From Alcaligenaceae bacterium UBA6179 (GTDB lineage Bacteria > Pseudomonadota > Gammaproteobacteria > Burkholderiales > Burkholderiaceae_B), in the NCBI GenBank assembly GCA_002422175.1, contig DITR01000115.1, positions 10,562 to 19,363 on the forward strand: DNA of 8,802 nucleotides, read 5' to 3'. This document shows, in pieces, positions 1 through 6,326 of this stretch. The stretch's first letter is position 1. Each line of letters opens with the position of its first letter. The translations under genes were made by a program, and so were the position numbers. Below the pieces are notes generated by a model. The model saw only the letters and a program-made list of their open reading frames with translations, had not been told where the DNA came from and ran no database searches.

Positions 1-72
1 TTTAATTTTCACAGCCTAGAGGCTTTGATCAAGCCCAGCCTTGAATTACTTAAAAAGGAAATCGGGTGCTAA
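1..72 (+). CDS. 3' end of an unidentified upstream gene (partial)
   Basis: Frame 1 is open from the window edge to a TAA at 70-72 and gives 23 residues (FNFHSLEALIKP, then SLELLKKEIGC). The other two plus-strand frames hit stops within the first 18 bases. The tail looks amphipathic and helical, with leucines and isoleucines spaced among charged residues. That would suit the C-terminal helix of a regulator such as an IclR-type protein, but the fragment is far too short to identify. Its stop lies inside the next gene, whose GTG start is at 66, giving a 7-base overlap. This overlap is the main reason to believe the frame is real, and it implies that the operon extends upstream of the window. It could also be a chance open stretch. 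Confidence 0.5.
   Translation, partial: FNFHSLEALIKPSLELLKKEIGC
55..59 (+). promoter_or_regulatory. Ribosome binding site selecting the GTG start of the OsmC gene
   Basis: AAGGA lies six bases before the GTG at 66. It supports the non-ATG start, since no in-frame ATG follows until late in the protein. The site sits inside the coding end of the upstream gene. Confidence 0.65.
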
Positions 73-533
73 ATATCAAAGAACACAAACTTATAAAAGT
101 TGCCTTAGAAGGGCATACACCCACTCACAGCTTGACTGAGGTTCGCGTTCGGGGGCATTCGTTTGTGATTGATGAACCACCTTACCGTCATGGCACTGAT
201 GTGGGTCCAACACCCCTTGAAACGCTTTTGGGGGCTCTTGTGGCATGTACCAATGTCATTTCATGTCGTATTGCTTCTGAAATGAAAATTGATTTTAAAG
301 TTGACAAAATTGATGTAGTGGGGCATTTAGATCATCGCGGTATTGATCGTGTTGCTGATGTACCCGTGCCCTTTCCGTCAATTGAATTACATGTCAAGGC
401 GACAACCTCTGGCTCGGAAGAGGATATTGCTCGCCTGCGTGAAGATATGAATTTACGTTGCCCCATGTCAGTGATCTTGAGGCAAGCAGGCAGTAAGATT
501 ATAGAAACTTGGACAATAAGTTACAAAAACTAA
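66..533 (+). CDS. OsmC/Ohr-family protein
   Basis: A 155-residue OsmC-fold protein. Proteins of this family are small cytoplasmic dimers that use two cysteines to reduce organic hydroperoxides, although many members in catabolic operons have unknown or hydrolytic roles. The expected pair is visible: C61 in the helix motif ACTNVISCR, and C132 in RCPMSVIL, the usual 'CP' site near the C-terminus. The segment GPTPLETLLGALVAC (about residues 47-61) is the classic OsmC helix leading into the first cysteine. Length is normal for the family. Translation begins at GTG with a good AAGGA site and overlaps the upstream gene by 7 bases. The next gene starts 14 bases after the stop, so the two are probably co-transcribed. 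It may protect the pathway from a reactive intermediate or peroxide, but that is inference. Family call is firm, function open. Confidence 0.88.
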   Translation: MLNIKEHKLIKVALEGHTPTHSLTEVRVRGHSFVIDEPPYRHGTDVGPTPLETLLGALVACTNVISCRIASEMKIDFKVDKIDVVGHLDHRGIDRVADVPVPFPSIELHVKATTSGSEEDIARLREDMNLRCPMSVILRQAGSKIIETWTISYKN

Positions 534-538
534 ATATT

Positions 539-545
539 GGAGAAG
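539..545 (+). promoter_or_regulatory. Ribosome binding site setting the start of the first CE4-like hydrolase
   Basis: GGAGAAG lies just before the ATG at 548 and favours that codon over an in-frame upstream start at 509, which would lie within the OsmC gene and lacks a comparable site. A second ATG at 554 is a less well spaced alternative. Confidence 0.65.
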
Positions 546-547
546 TC

Positions 548-1432
548 ATGACCATGATCCCACGCGAACGTGTTCCTTACAGCGCAATTGTAGATCGACC
601 CAAATTAAAACTACCAAACGATGGCAAGATTATTGTTTGGACCATTGTAAATTTAGAGGTTTGGGATATTAGTAAACCGATGGCACGACAAGTCATTCCC
701 GCGCCAACCGGTGCAGTATTGCTTCCTGATGTACCAAACTGGAGCTGGCACGAGTACGGCATGAGAGTGGGTTTTTGGCGTTTTCATGAAATGTATGAAA
801 GATTGGGTATTAAACCAACGCTTTCTATTAATGCACGAGTTTGTGAAGATTACCCTCGTGTTGCACAGGCTTGCCTAGATGCAGGCTGGGAATTTATGGG
901 GCATAGTTATCAGCAGGGGCCTATTCATTTAGAACCGGATCAACCGGCAATGATTAAGCGCTCACTTGATGTGATTGAAAATTTTACCGGCAAACGTCCG
1001 ATTGGTTGGCTTGGCCCGGGGCTGACACAAACGAACGAAACGCCAGATTATTTAGCTGCGGCGGGGATTAAGTACATTGCCGATTGGGTTTATGACGAAG
1101 AGCCAACAGAGATTCAAACAGAAAATGGCCCACTCATAACCATTCCTTACACTGTTGAAAATAACGACATTCCAATGATGGCGGTGCAACATCATGAAGC
1201 GTCTTATTGGACACAAAAATGTATTGATACATTTGATCGTCTCTATGAGGAAGGTTCAGACCGACCTCGTGTGATGGCCATTGCTATTCACCCTTACATT
1301 TCTGGACAGCCATTTCGTATCAAGTATCTTGAAGAAGTCTACAAACACATGAGTAAGCATGCAGGTGTTATGCACTGGAATGGTGAACAAATTTTTGATT
1401 GGTATCAAACAGCGCGTCAGACTGCAAAATGA
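548..1432 (+). CDS. Polysaccharide-deacetylase-fold (CE4/PuuE-like) hydrolase, copy 1
   Basis: A 294-residue cytoplasmic protein (no signal peptide) of the NodB/CE4 superfamily, in the branch related to PuuE allantoinase rather than to secreted sugar deacetylases. The hallmark TFDD of true deacetylases is replaced by IVNLEVWD (33-40). Other conserved blocks are NWSWHEYGMRVGFWR (64-78), the probable metal-site region GWEFMGHSYQQ with H119, WLGPGL in the middle, a QHHEAS block, and HPYISGQPFR near the C-terminus. In this fold a divalent metal usually activates water for attack on a C-N bond. Known relatives act on allantoin, and as I recall on cyclic imides. The start at 548 is preferred because of the GGAGAAG site. 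It overlaps the next gene by ATGA and has a paralogue at 2131-3003. Substrate unknown; a cyclic amide or imide is the best guess. Confidence 0.85.
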   Translation: MTMIPRERVPYSAIVDRPKLKLPNDGKIIVWTIVNLEVWDISKPMARQVIPAPTGAVLLPDVPNWSWHEYGMRVGFWRFHEMYERLGIKPTLSINARVCEDYPRVAQACLDAGWEFMGHSYQQGPIHLEPDQPAMIKRSLDVIENFTGKRPIGWLGPGLTQTNETPDYLAAAGIKYIADWVYDEEPTEIQTENGPLITIPYTVENNDIPMMAVQHHEASYWTQKCIDTFDRLYEEGSDRPRVMAIAIHPYISGQPFRIKYLEEVYKHMSKHAGVMHWNGEQIFDWYQTARQTAK

Positions 1433-2127
1433 CTCAATACATACTAAACCCGCCAGCTGTTGTATCTGTTCCGGTTGCGTTAACAGGTTCTGAATTTCCT
1501 GTTCGAAGAATCTATTGTGTAGGCCGTAATTATTTAGAGCACATACGGGAAATGAAAGAGTCTGACGAGCGTGACCCCCCTTTTTTCTTTCAGAAACCAA
1601 GAGACTCAATCGTTTTAAATGGCCAAGTAGTGCCTTACCCGCCAGAAACAAACGATTTTCAGTTTGAGGTTGAGCTCGTCGTTGCTGTGGGTAAGTCAGG
1701 TCGTCAAATCAGTAAAGATGATGCCTTAGATCATATCTTTGGCTATGCTGTGGGTTTAGATATGACGCGTCGCGACAGGCAGCGCGAAGCAGGTAAAAAA
1801 GGTTTGCCTTGGGAAATTGGAAAAAGTTTTGATGCCTCTGCACCTTGCGGCATGCTGCATACCGTTGCAGAGGTGGGGCACATATCTAGCGGGCAAATTT
1901 TTATTTCAGTGAATGGTGAAACGAAACAAGATTCATTGATTGAAAAAATGATTTGGAATGTGCCTGAAATTATAAGTAATTTATCTCATTTGTATGATTT
2001 GGTTGAAGGTGATCTGATCTATACCGGAACACCTGCAGGCGTTGCCCCTGTTTTTCCGGGTGATAAATTGCTTTGCAAGGTAGCAGGTTTAAGTATGCTT
2101 GACGTTTCAATTGGCGCGAAGAAATAA
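1429..2127 (+). CDS. Fumarylacetoacetate hydrolase (FAH) family enzyme
   Basis: A 232-residue single-domain FAH-fold protein, similar in plan to fumarylpyruvate hydrolases and FAHD1-type acylpyruvase/oxaloacetate decarboxylases. These enzymes use Mg2+ or Mn2+ to cleave or decarboxylate beta-keto acids. Metal ligands are evident as E80 and E82 (FEVEL) and D111 (GLDMTRRDRQ). The lid motif NYLEHIREM carries H38 and E41, the catalytic dyad described for FAHD1. YTGTPAGVAPVFPGD near the C-terminus is the family's typical closing motif. The start at 1429 is chosen because its ATG overlaps the preceding stop as ATGA, implying coupled translation; a longer in-frame form from 1399 would lie inside the previous gene. 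The next gene starts 3 bases after the stop. It probably handles a dicarboxylic keto-acid product of the pathway. Family certain, substrate uncertain. Confidence 0.9.
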   Translation: MTQYILNPPAVVSVPVALTGSEFPVRRIYCVGRNYLEHIREMKESDERDPPFFFQKPRDSIVLNGQVVPYPPETNDFQFEVELVVAVGKSGRQISKDDALDHIFGYAVGLDMTRRDRQREAGKKGLPWEIGKSFDASAPCGMLHTVAEVGHISSGQIFISVNGETKQDSLIEKMIWNVPEIISNLSHLYDLVEGDLIYTGTPAGVAPVFPGDKLLCKVAGLSMLDVSIGAKK

Positions 2128-2130
2128 CCT

Positions 2131-3003
2131 ATGAAACCGCTTGAAAGAATTCAATACTTACCTATACATAATCGTAAGCCACTCAAACTGCCTAATGGTG
2201 CGCGCATGGTGGTGTGGACAATTGTCAATATAGAAGAGTGGGATATTGACCAAACCATGCCACGTACCGTGTTAACCCCGCCGGCGGGAGGTTCACCTAT
2301 GCCTGATATTCCCAATTGGGCATGGCACGAGTACGGTAACCGTGTTGGCTTTTGGCGCATGCTGAATGTTTTAGATGAGCTTGAAATTAAAGCTGTGTTG
2401 GCGATTAATGGTTCTGCCATCAAGGCGTATGAACCGATTGCACAAGCTGCACTGGACCGTGGTTGGGAATTTATGGGCCATGGTTACACCCAACGAAATA
2501 TGCAGAAAGTCGAAAATGAACAAGAAGATATTATCAAAACGACTGAGGCAATAAAAAATTTTACAGGTAAGGCGCCAAGAGGGTGGTTAGGCCCCGGCTT
2601 GACTGAAACGTGGCATACACCTGATTTACTATCTAAAAATGGTTATGAATATCTATGTGATTGGGTTTTAGATGATCAGCCCGTGTATTTAAAAACAACC
2701 CATGAACCGATCATCAACATACCCTACACGCAAGAATGCAATGACGTGGCAATGATGTTGATTCAGCATCACACCGCCTCTGAATACTATCGCCGTGGAA
2801 TCGATCAGTTTGAACAAATTTATGATGATTCAAAAGATTCTGCTCGTGTGATGGCTCTGGTTGTTCACCCCTATATTATGGGTGCCCCGCATCGACTTAA
2901 ATATTACAAACAAGTCTTAGCAGAAATTCGAAATAAAAATGATGTTTTATTTTGGACCGGTGAGCAGATCATGGACTGGTTCTCACAAGAAAACGCAAAG
3001 TAG
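2131..3003 (+). CDS. Polysaccharide-deacetylase-fold (CE4/PuuE-like) hydrolase, copy 2
   Basis: A 290-residue paralogue of the protein at 548-1432, alignable over its whole length with almost no gaps and with roughly half of the positions identical by eye. Shared blocks are LKLPN, VWTIVN, NWAWHEYGNRVGFWR (62-76), GWEFMGHGYTQ with H117, NFTGK, GWLGPGLT, IPYT, QHH and HPYIMGAPHR. As in copy 1, the canonical deacetylase TFDD is absent (IVNIEEWD instead) and there is no signal peptide. One visible difference is next to the presumed metal-site histidine: copy 1 has a further histidine at position 127, where copy 2 has glutamine (Q125). The copies may act on different substrates or steps, or form a mixed oligomer. 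It starts 3 bases after the FAH gene with no clear ribosome binding site, so translation is probably coupled. A 40-base gap follows before the permease. Confidence 0.85.
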   Translation: MKPLERIQYLPIHNRKPLKLPNGARMVVWTIVNIEEWDIDQTMPRTVLTPPAGGSPMPDIPNWAWHEYGNRVGFWRMLNVLDELEIKAVLAINGSAIKAYEPIAQAALDRGWEFMGHGYTQRNMQKVENEQEDIIKTTEAIKNFTGKAPRGWLGPGLTETWHTPDLLSKNGYEYLCDWVLDDQPVYLKTTHEPIINIPYTQECNDVAMMLIQHHTASEYYRRGIDQFEQIYDDSKDSARVMALVVHPYIMGAPHRLKYYKQVLAEIRNKNDVLFWTGEQIMDWFSQENAK

Positions 3004-3028
3004 TTTGAGTAATTAAATATTTTGTCTT

Positions 3029-3033
3029 AAGGA
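3029..3033 (+). promoter_or_regulatory. Ribosome binding site before livH
   Basis: AAGGA is 10 bases from the GTG at 3044, 16 from the ATG at 3050, and only 5 from an out-of-frame ATG at 3039. That ATG opens a four-codon reading frame ending in the TGA at 3051-3053. GTG 3044 is the better spaced of the two in-frame starts, although coupled re-initiation at ATG 3050 is possible. Confidence 0.5.
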
Positions 3034-3043
3034 TACAAATGCC

Positions 3044-3901
3044 GTGTCAATGACTACTTTTCAACTTTTAAATAGTGCAACGTTTGCTGCTTTGCTGTTT
3101 GTTGTGGCAAGTGGTTTTACCTTAATCTTTGGTTTGATGCGCATTGTTAACTTAGCGCATGGTGCACTGTATCTTTTTGGTGGCTACCTTGGTCTAACCA
3201 TATCGATGATGGGCGGTAATTTTTACGTTGCTGCCATCGGTGCGGCAATCGGTGTGGCCTTAATGGGTCTAATCATTGATTTGGGTTTATTGCGTTTCGT
3301 GAAAGGTAATGAACTCAGACAAGTATTGCTGACACTGGGTGTTGCGTTTGTTTTAAATGATCTGGCGCTTGTTTTGTGGGGGGGGGACACCTTCAGTATT
3401 CCAGTACCCTCTTATTTAGACGGCCCGCTTCAAATAGGTGATGTCACTTACCCTAAATACCGATTTTTTGTCTTATTAGTGGGTATATCAATTTTCATTC
3501 TACTCTGGTTATTAATGGCTAAAACAAAACTTGGCGCATTAATAAGAGCGGGTGTTGACGATTCAGAAACCGTTTCAGCCATGGGCGTTGATATTCGCAA
3601 AATATTTGTCTACACCTTCATGTTGGGTGCTGCCCTAGCTGGTTTGGGCGGTGTGATGGGCGGTGCATTTTTAACACTATACCCAACAGCCGATTCTGAA
3701 ATTTTGGTATTTAGTTTGGCCGTGGTCATTATTGGTGGCAGGGGCAGTTTAGTTGGCGCTGCGGTGGGCAGTATTCTTGTGGCGATGTTGGCTAACTTTG
3801 GGCAAGTATGGTTTCCTGAACTGGCTTATTTTGTCATCTTTGGTCCCATGGCTGTTTTACTGGCATTTCGACCACTTGGTTTGTTTGGAAAGGCGACCTA
3901 A
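3044..3901 (+). CDS. livH: Branched-chain amino acid/amide ABC transporter permease, LivH type
   Basis: A 285-residue inner-membrane protein of the HAAT (LivH) permease family, one half of the channel that moves substrate released by the binding protein. The signature IVNLAHGALYLFGGYLG follows the first hydrophobic helix, and about eight hydrophobic segments can be traced, including ones near residues 10-32, 38-58, 62-85, 142-162, 190-213 and 225-280. The cytoplasmic coupling loop that contacts the ATPase is around residues 165-185 (RAGVDDSETVSAMGVD). Length is typical. The start is ambiguous between GTG 3044 and ATG 3050, a two-residue difference. A G9 run at 3378-3386 lies within the codons for W112-G113-G114. 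The stop is directly adjacent to the ATG of livM. Substrate cannot be read from the permease; context favours an amide-like compound over leucine. Confidence 0.92.
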   Translation: MSMTTFQLLNSATFAALLFVVASGFTLIFGLMRIVNLAHGALYLFGGYLGLTISMMGGNFYVAAIGAAIGVALMGLIIDLGLLRFVKGNELRQVLLTLGVAFVLNDLALVLWGGDTFSIPVPSYLDGPLQIGDVTYPKYRFFVLLVGISIFILLWLLMAKTKLGALIRAGVDDSETVSAMGVDIRKIFVYTFMLGAALAGLGGVMGGAFLTLYPTADSEILVFSLAVVIIGGRGSLVGAAVGSILVAMLANFGQVWFPELAYFVIFGPMAVLLAFRPLGLFGKAT

Positions 3902-4834
3902 ATGCAAATACTTAAATCTAAATACTCTCTTTTGATACTAGTGCTTTCTTTCGCACTACTGGTAAGTGTTCCGTATCTGTTTCCTGGCTACAAAACAAGC
4001 ATTGCAACTGAAATATTGATCTTCGCTATTTTAGCGATGTCTATTGATATTCTCGCGGGGTATACAGGTCGTACACCTTTATGTCATGGTGCAATTTTTG
4101 GTGTCGCAACCTATGTCATGCTTTATTACGTGACAGAAATGGGTGGTTCACCCTGGGTTGGTGTGCTGTATGCAGTGATTGCCTCACTCTTAGTCTCTAT
4201 TATTTTTGCTTTGCTTGCTATTCGCACATCTGGCGTTTACTTTATTTTGCTCACACTTGCATTGGGCATGATTGTATGGGGTGTTTGTTTACGATGGACG
4301 TCCGTTACAGGCGGTGAAAATGGTTTGCGCGGTAGCGTATCGCCGTTATGGTTGCAAGACAAGGTAACGCTTTATTATTTTGTTGCAAGCTGCTTTGTTG
4401 TTTTAGTTTGGATGATGTGGCGATTTGTAAATTCACCCTTTGGTCTGACGTTAAAAGGTATTCGTGATAGCGAATCACGCATGAGAACACTTGGTTATAA
4501 CGTACCCTTACATTTATTTTTAGGTTTTGTCGTCTCTGGTTTCTTTGCCGGTATGGCAGGGGCGCTCTACGCATTCTTTAACAGTTTTGTCAGCCCTTCA
4601 ACGGTAGCACTCGCTCAATCAACAGAAGGTTTGTTGATGGCCATTGTTGGTGGAGCCGGTACGCTATTTGGCGGCATCATTGGTGCTGCATTAGTCATAT
4701 CTTTAGAGAACGTTGTGAGCCTTTATACCGAACGTTGGCTAATGGTGCTTGGTTTCATGTTTATTTTTATGATGATTTTTGCACCTTCTGGTGTTTTAGG
4801 GGCCGTTCGAAATTTCATTAAATCTAGAGAATAA
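3902..4834 (+). CDS. livM: Branched-chain amino acid/amide ABC transporter permease, LivM type
   Basis: A 310-residue polytopic inner-membrane protein that pairs with LivH to form the transmembrane channel. Family features are the early AILAMSIDILAGYTGRTPLCHGAIFGV region (split here only for description: residues about 41-67), GENGLRG in the middle, and the cytoplasmic coupling loop near residues 186-202 (IRDSESRMRTLGYN). FFAGMAGALYAFFNSFVSP and the GGAGTLFGGIIGA motif follow near the C-terminus. Length is normal. The ATG follows the livH stop with no gap, and a GGAAAGG ribosome binding site at 3887-3893 lies inside the end of livH, so the two are made together. A possible stem and T7 tract spans its stop codon. 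The confident family call rests on overall pattern; the transported compound is unknown. Confidence 0.92.
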   Translation: MQILKSKYSLLILVLSFALLVSVPYLFPGYKTSIATEILIFAILAMSIDILAGYTGRTPLCHGAIFGVATYVMLYYVTEMGGSPWVGVLYAVIASLLVSIIFALLAIRTSGVYFILLTLALGMIVWGVCLRWTSVTGGENGLRGSVSPLWLQDKVTLYYFVASCFVVLVWMMWRFVNSPFGLTLKGIRDSESRMRTLGYNVPLHLFLGFVVSGFFAGMAGALYAFFNSFVSPSTVALAQSTEGLLMAIVGGAGTLFGGIIGAALVISLENVVSLYTERWLMVLGFMFIFMMIFAPSGVLGAVRNFIKSRE

Positions 4835-4848
4835 GTCTCAGTTTTTTT
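4824..4848 (+). terminator. Possible weak intrinsic terminator at the end of livM
   Basis: CT-A-GAGA (4824-4830) can pair with TCTCAG (4836-4841), leaving one bulged A and a 5-base loop that contains the livM stop codon. Seven T residues (4842-4848) follow immediately. The stem is short and only moderately GC-rich, so termination would be partial at most. The longest gap in the window follows, which fits a break or attenuation point. Confidence 0.35.
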
Positions 4849-4982
4849 GGGTGTCAAATGGTTAGCATGATGTGGTGATGAGTAATGCTCTTAAATAGTG
4901 ATAAACAAACATATAAGTCAGTTGTAAGTGGTTCAATTTAATGTTTTTTTTACTCTGCCTTTAACCTTAAAAGGGGTTCAAT
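4835..4982 (+). promoter_or_regulatory. Intergenic gap before the binding-protein gene, with a possible weak promoter
   Basis: This 148-base region is the longest non-coding stretch here and is rich in stops in all frames. The best promoter-like pair I can find is CTTAAA (4890-4895) and TATAAG (4912-4917), 16 bases apart. The first box is a poor match to the sigma-70 consensus, so this is tentative. A T8 run occurs at 4944-4951. The ribosome binding site AAGGGG (4971-4976) is six bases before the ATG and is strong, which fits high expression of the binding protein. Confidence 0.3.
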
Positions 4983-6248
4983 ATGGATCGTCGAAATTTT
5001 ATCAAGACCGTTGGAGCGGCTGCAACAGTATCAACAGTCGTATCGGGACCATGGATAAGTAATGCCATGGCTCAAACAGGGCCCATTCGTATCGGTTTAC
5101 TTGCACCCTTAACAGGTGTGCTGGCCGCCGGCGGTAAAGAGCTTGTTGAAGGCTTTGAGCTTTATTGGAAACAAAATGGCTTAACGATTGCAGGTCGTCA
5201 GATTGAAATCATTATTGAAGATGATGCATCAAACCCCGATACGGCCTTACAGAAAGCAAGACGTTTGGTTGAGCAACGTAACGTTGACTTCATGGTGGGT
5301 AGCATCTTAGCCAATACCGGTTTAGCGATTGCTGAATACGCCAAGACCAGCGGTACGCCATACTTTATTCCAGTTGTTGCGGCCGATGATTTGACTCAAC
5401 GTAAGCGTGTTCCCAATATTGTTCGTGTTGCCGGTTACACAGCCAGCCAAATGCCACGCCCATTAGCTGACTACGCCTATAAAGTTAAGAAAGTTCGCAA
5501 AATAGTCACTATTTCTCAAGACTATACATTTGGTCATGAGCAGTGTGGCGGATTCAGTCAAACTTTTACTGAATTAGGTGGGCAAGTTCTTCAGCAGTTC
5601 TGGCATCCTCTAAATACATCAGACTTTAGCCCTTACCTCGCACAAATTAAAAATTCTGGTGCAGATGCTGTATTTGCGATGGAAACAGGTGCTGATGCGA
5701 ATAGGTTTATTAAGCAGTACTCAAACTTTGGCCTCCAGGGTAATGTACCCATGTTCGGTGCGATGAATTTGACTGATCAGTCTGTTATTCGTACTTTAGG
5801 TAAAGAAGCTACGGGCATTTATTCGTCAGCCCACTTTGCTGAAGGTTCAAGCAACGCCGCTACAGTGCGTTTTGTAGAAGAGTACCAAGCAGCCTATAAC
5901 AAGTTACCTTCGTTGTATGGTTTCGCTGCGTATTCATGCGCGATGTGGATAGCTGAAGCCTTAAAATTGGCTAACGGTGTTGTTGCTGATTCAGCAGCAT
6001 TCTTGAAAATCATCAACTCGATCGAATTGACAAAGTCACCCTTAGGTCGCCCTGTTCGTTTAGATAATTACGGCAACCCAATTTATGACGTGTTTATTCG
6101 TGAAACGCAGATGCGTCCTGATGGCAAAGTATGGAATGTGCCAATCGAGGTTTATACAGGTGTTTCACAGTTCTTTAACTATGATCCTGAAACATATATG
6201 AAACAACCTTCATACAGTCGTGATTTTCAAGGTATTAAAGCTTCTTAA
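4983..6248 (+). CDS. Periplasmic substrate-binding protein of the HAAT ABC transporter (LivK/amide-binding type)
   Basis: A 421-residue type I periplasmic binding protein. The N-terminus MDRRNFIKTVGAAA is a twin-arginine (Tat)-like signal (R3-R4, F6, K8), followed by a mild hydrophobic stretch and a likely cleavage after A28-M29-A30. The mature protein begins with the typical strand and loop PIRIGLLAPLTGVLAAGG. The ligand-binding and hinge regions include IIEDDASNPDTALQKARRLV, the VGSILANTGLAIAEYAK segment and the VTISQDYTFGHE segment. It is longer than classical LivK and nearer in size to amide- and urea-binding relatives, so a non-amino-acid ligand is plausible. It captures the substrate in the periplasm and delivers it to LivHM. 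It is separated from livM by 148 bases and from livG by 78 bases with a hairpin, unlike the tightly packed genes around it. Ligand unknown. Confidence 0.92.
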   Translation: MDRRNFIKTVGAAATVSTVVSGPWISNAMAQTGPIRIGLLAPLTGVLAAGGKELVEGFELYWKQNGLTIAGRQIEIIIEDDASNPDTALQKARRLVEQRNVDFMVGSILANTGLAIAEYAKTSGTPYFIPVVAADDLTQRKRVPNIVRVAGYTASQMPRPLADYAYKVKKVRKIVTISQDYTFGHEQCGGFSQTFTELGGQVLQQFWHPLNTSDFSPYLAQIKNSGADAVFAMETGADANRFIKQYSNFGLQGNVPMFGAMNLTDQSVIRTLGKEATGIYSSAHFAEGSSNAATVRFVEEYQAAYNKLPSLYGFAAYSCAMWIAEALKLANGVVADSAAFLKIINSIELTKSPLGRPVRLDNYGNPIYDVFIRETQMRPDGKVWNVPIEVYTGVSQFFNYDPETYMKQPSYSRDFQGIKAS

Positions 6249-6286
6249 TTCTTAGAAGATTGTTTTTTAGGCCTTTTATGAAAACA

Positions 6287-6313
6287 AACCGGGGCGTCTT
6301 TTTCGCCCTGGTT
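6287..6313 (+). repeat. Strong 10-bp hairpin between the binding-protein gene and livG
   Basis: AACCGGGGCG (6287-6296) pairs with CGCCCTGGTT (6304-6313) over all ten positions, with one G-U pair, around the 7-base loop TCTTTTT. A T6 run at 6321-6326 begins seven bases after the stem, too far for a textbook intrinsic terminator on this strand. The livG ribosome binding site lies in the intervening bases. The likely role is protecting the 3' end of a binding-protein mRNA or partial termination, as in other ABC operons where the binding protein is made in excess. Confidence 0.6.
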
Positions 6314-6314
6314 C

Positions 6315-6320
6315 AAAGGA
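6315..6320 (+). promoter_or_regulatory. Ribosome binding site for the GTG start of livG
   Basis: AAAGGA follows the hairpin by a single base and sits six bases before the GTG at 6327. The closeness of stem and site means folding could influence livG initiation. Confidence 0.65.
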
Positions 6321-6326
6321 TTTTTT

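Noticed and set aside
746..760. TGGCAC resembling the -24 box of a sigma-54 promoter, also seen at 2323-2328
   Set aside because: In both places it is simply the codons for the conserved W-H-E-Y motif of the paralogues, and a proper -12 box is lacking.
577..762. Minus-strand open frame inside the first CE4-like gene
   Set aside because: It lies wholly within a well-supported gene, has no ribosome binding site or recognisable motif, and a similar shadow occurs at the matching place in the paralogue (2151-2423), as expected from conserved plus-strand codons.
548..1432. Calling the CE4-like proteins PuuE allantoinases in a purine pathway
   Set aside because: No other purine or allantoin genes are present in the window and there are two diverged copies, so the specific name is not supported.
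1256..1651. Minus-strand 131-residue open frame across the CE4-like/FAH junction
   Set aside because: It crosses two recognised plus-strand genes and its translation has no family-like features.
4305..4574. Minus-strand open frame inside livM
   Set aside because: Antisense shadow of a conserved permease, with a composition unlike a real protein.
6241..6268. Weak stem CTTCT/AGAAG at the end of the binding-protein gene followed by T6
   Set aside because: Only five pairs with an 8-base loop and low GC content, so it is too weak to call a terminator.
6287..6326. Hairpin as a standard rho-independent terminator on the plus strand
   Set aside because: The T run starts seven bases after the stem, and the downstream livG gene lies only 13 bases past the stem, so full termination is unlikely.
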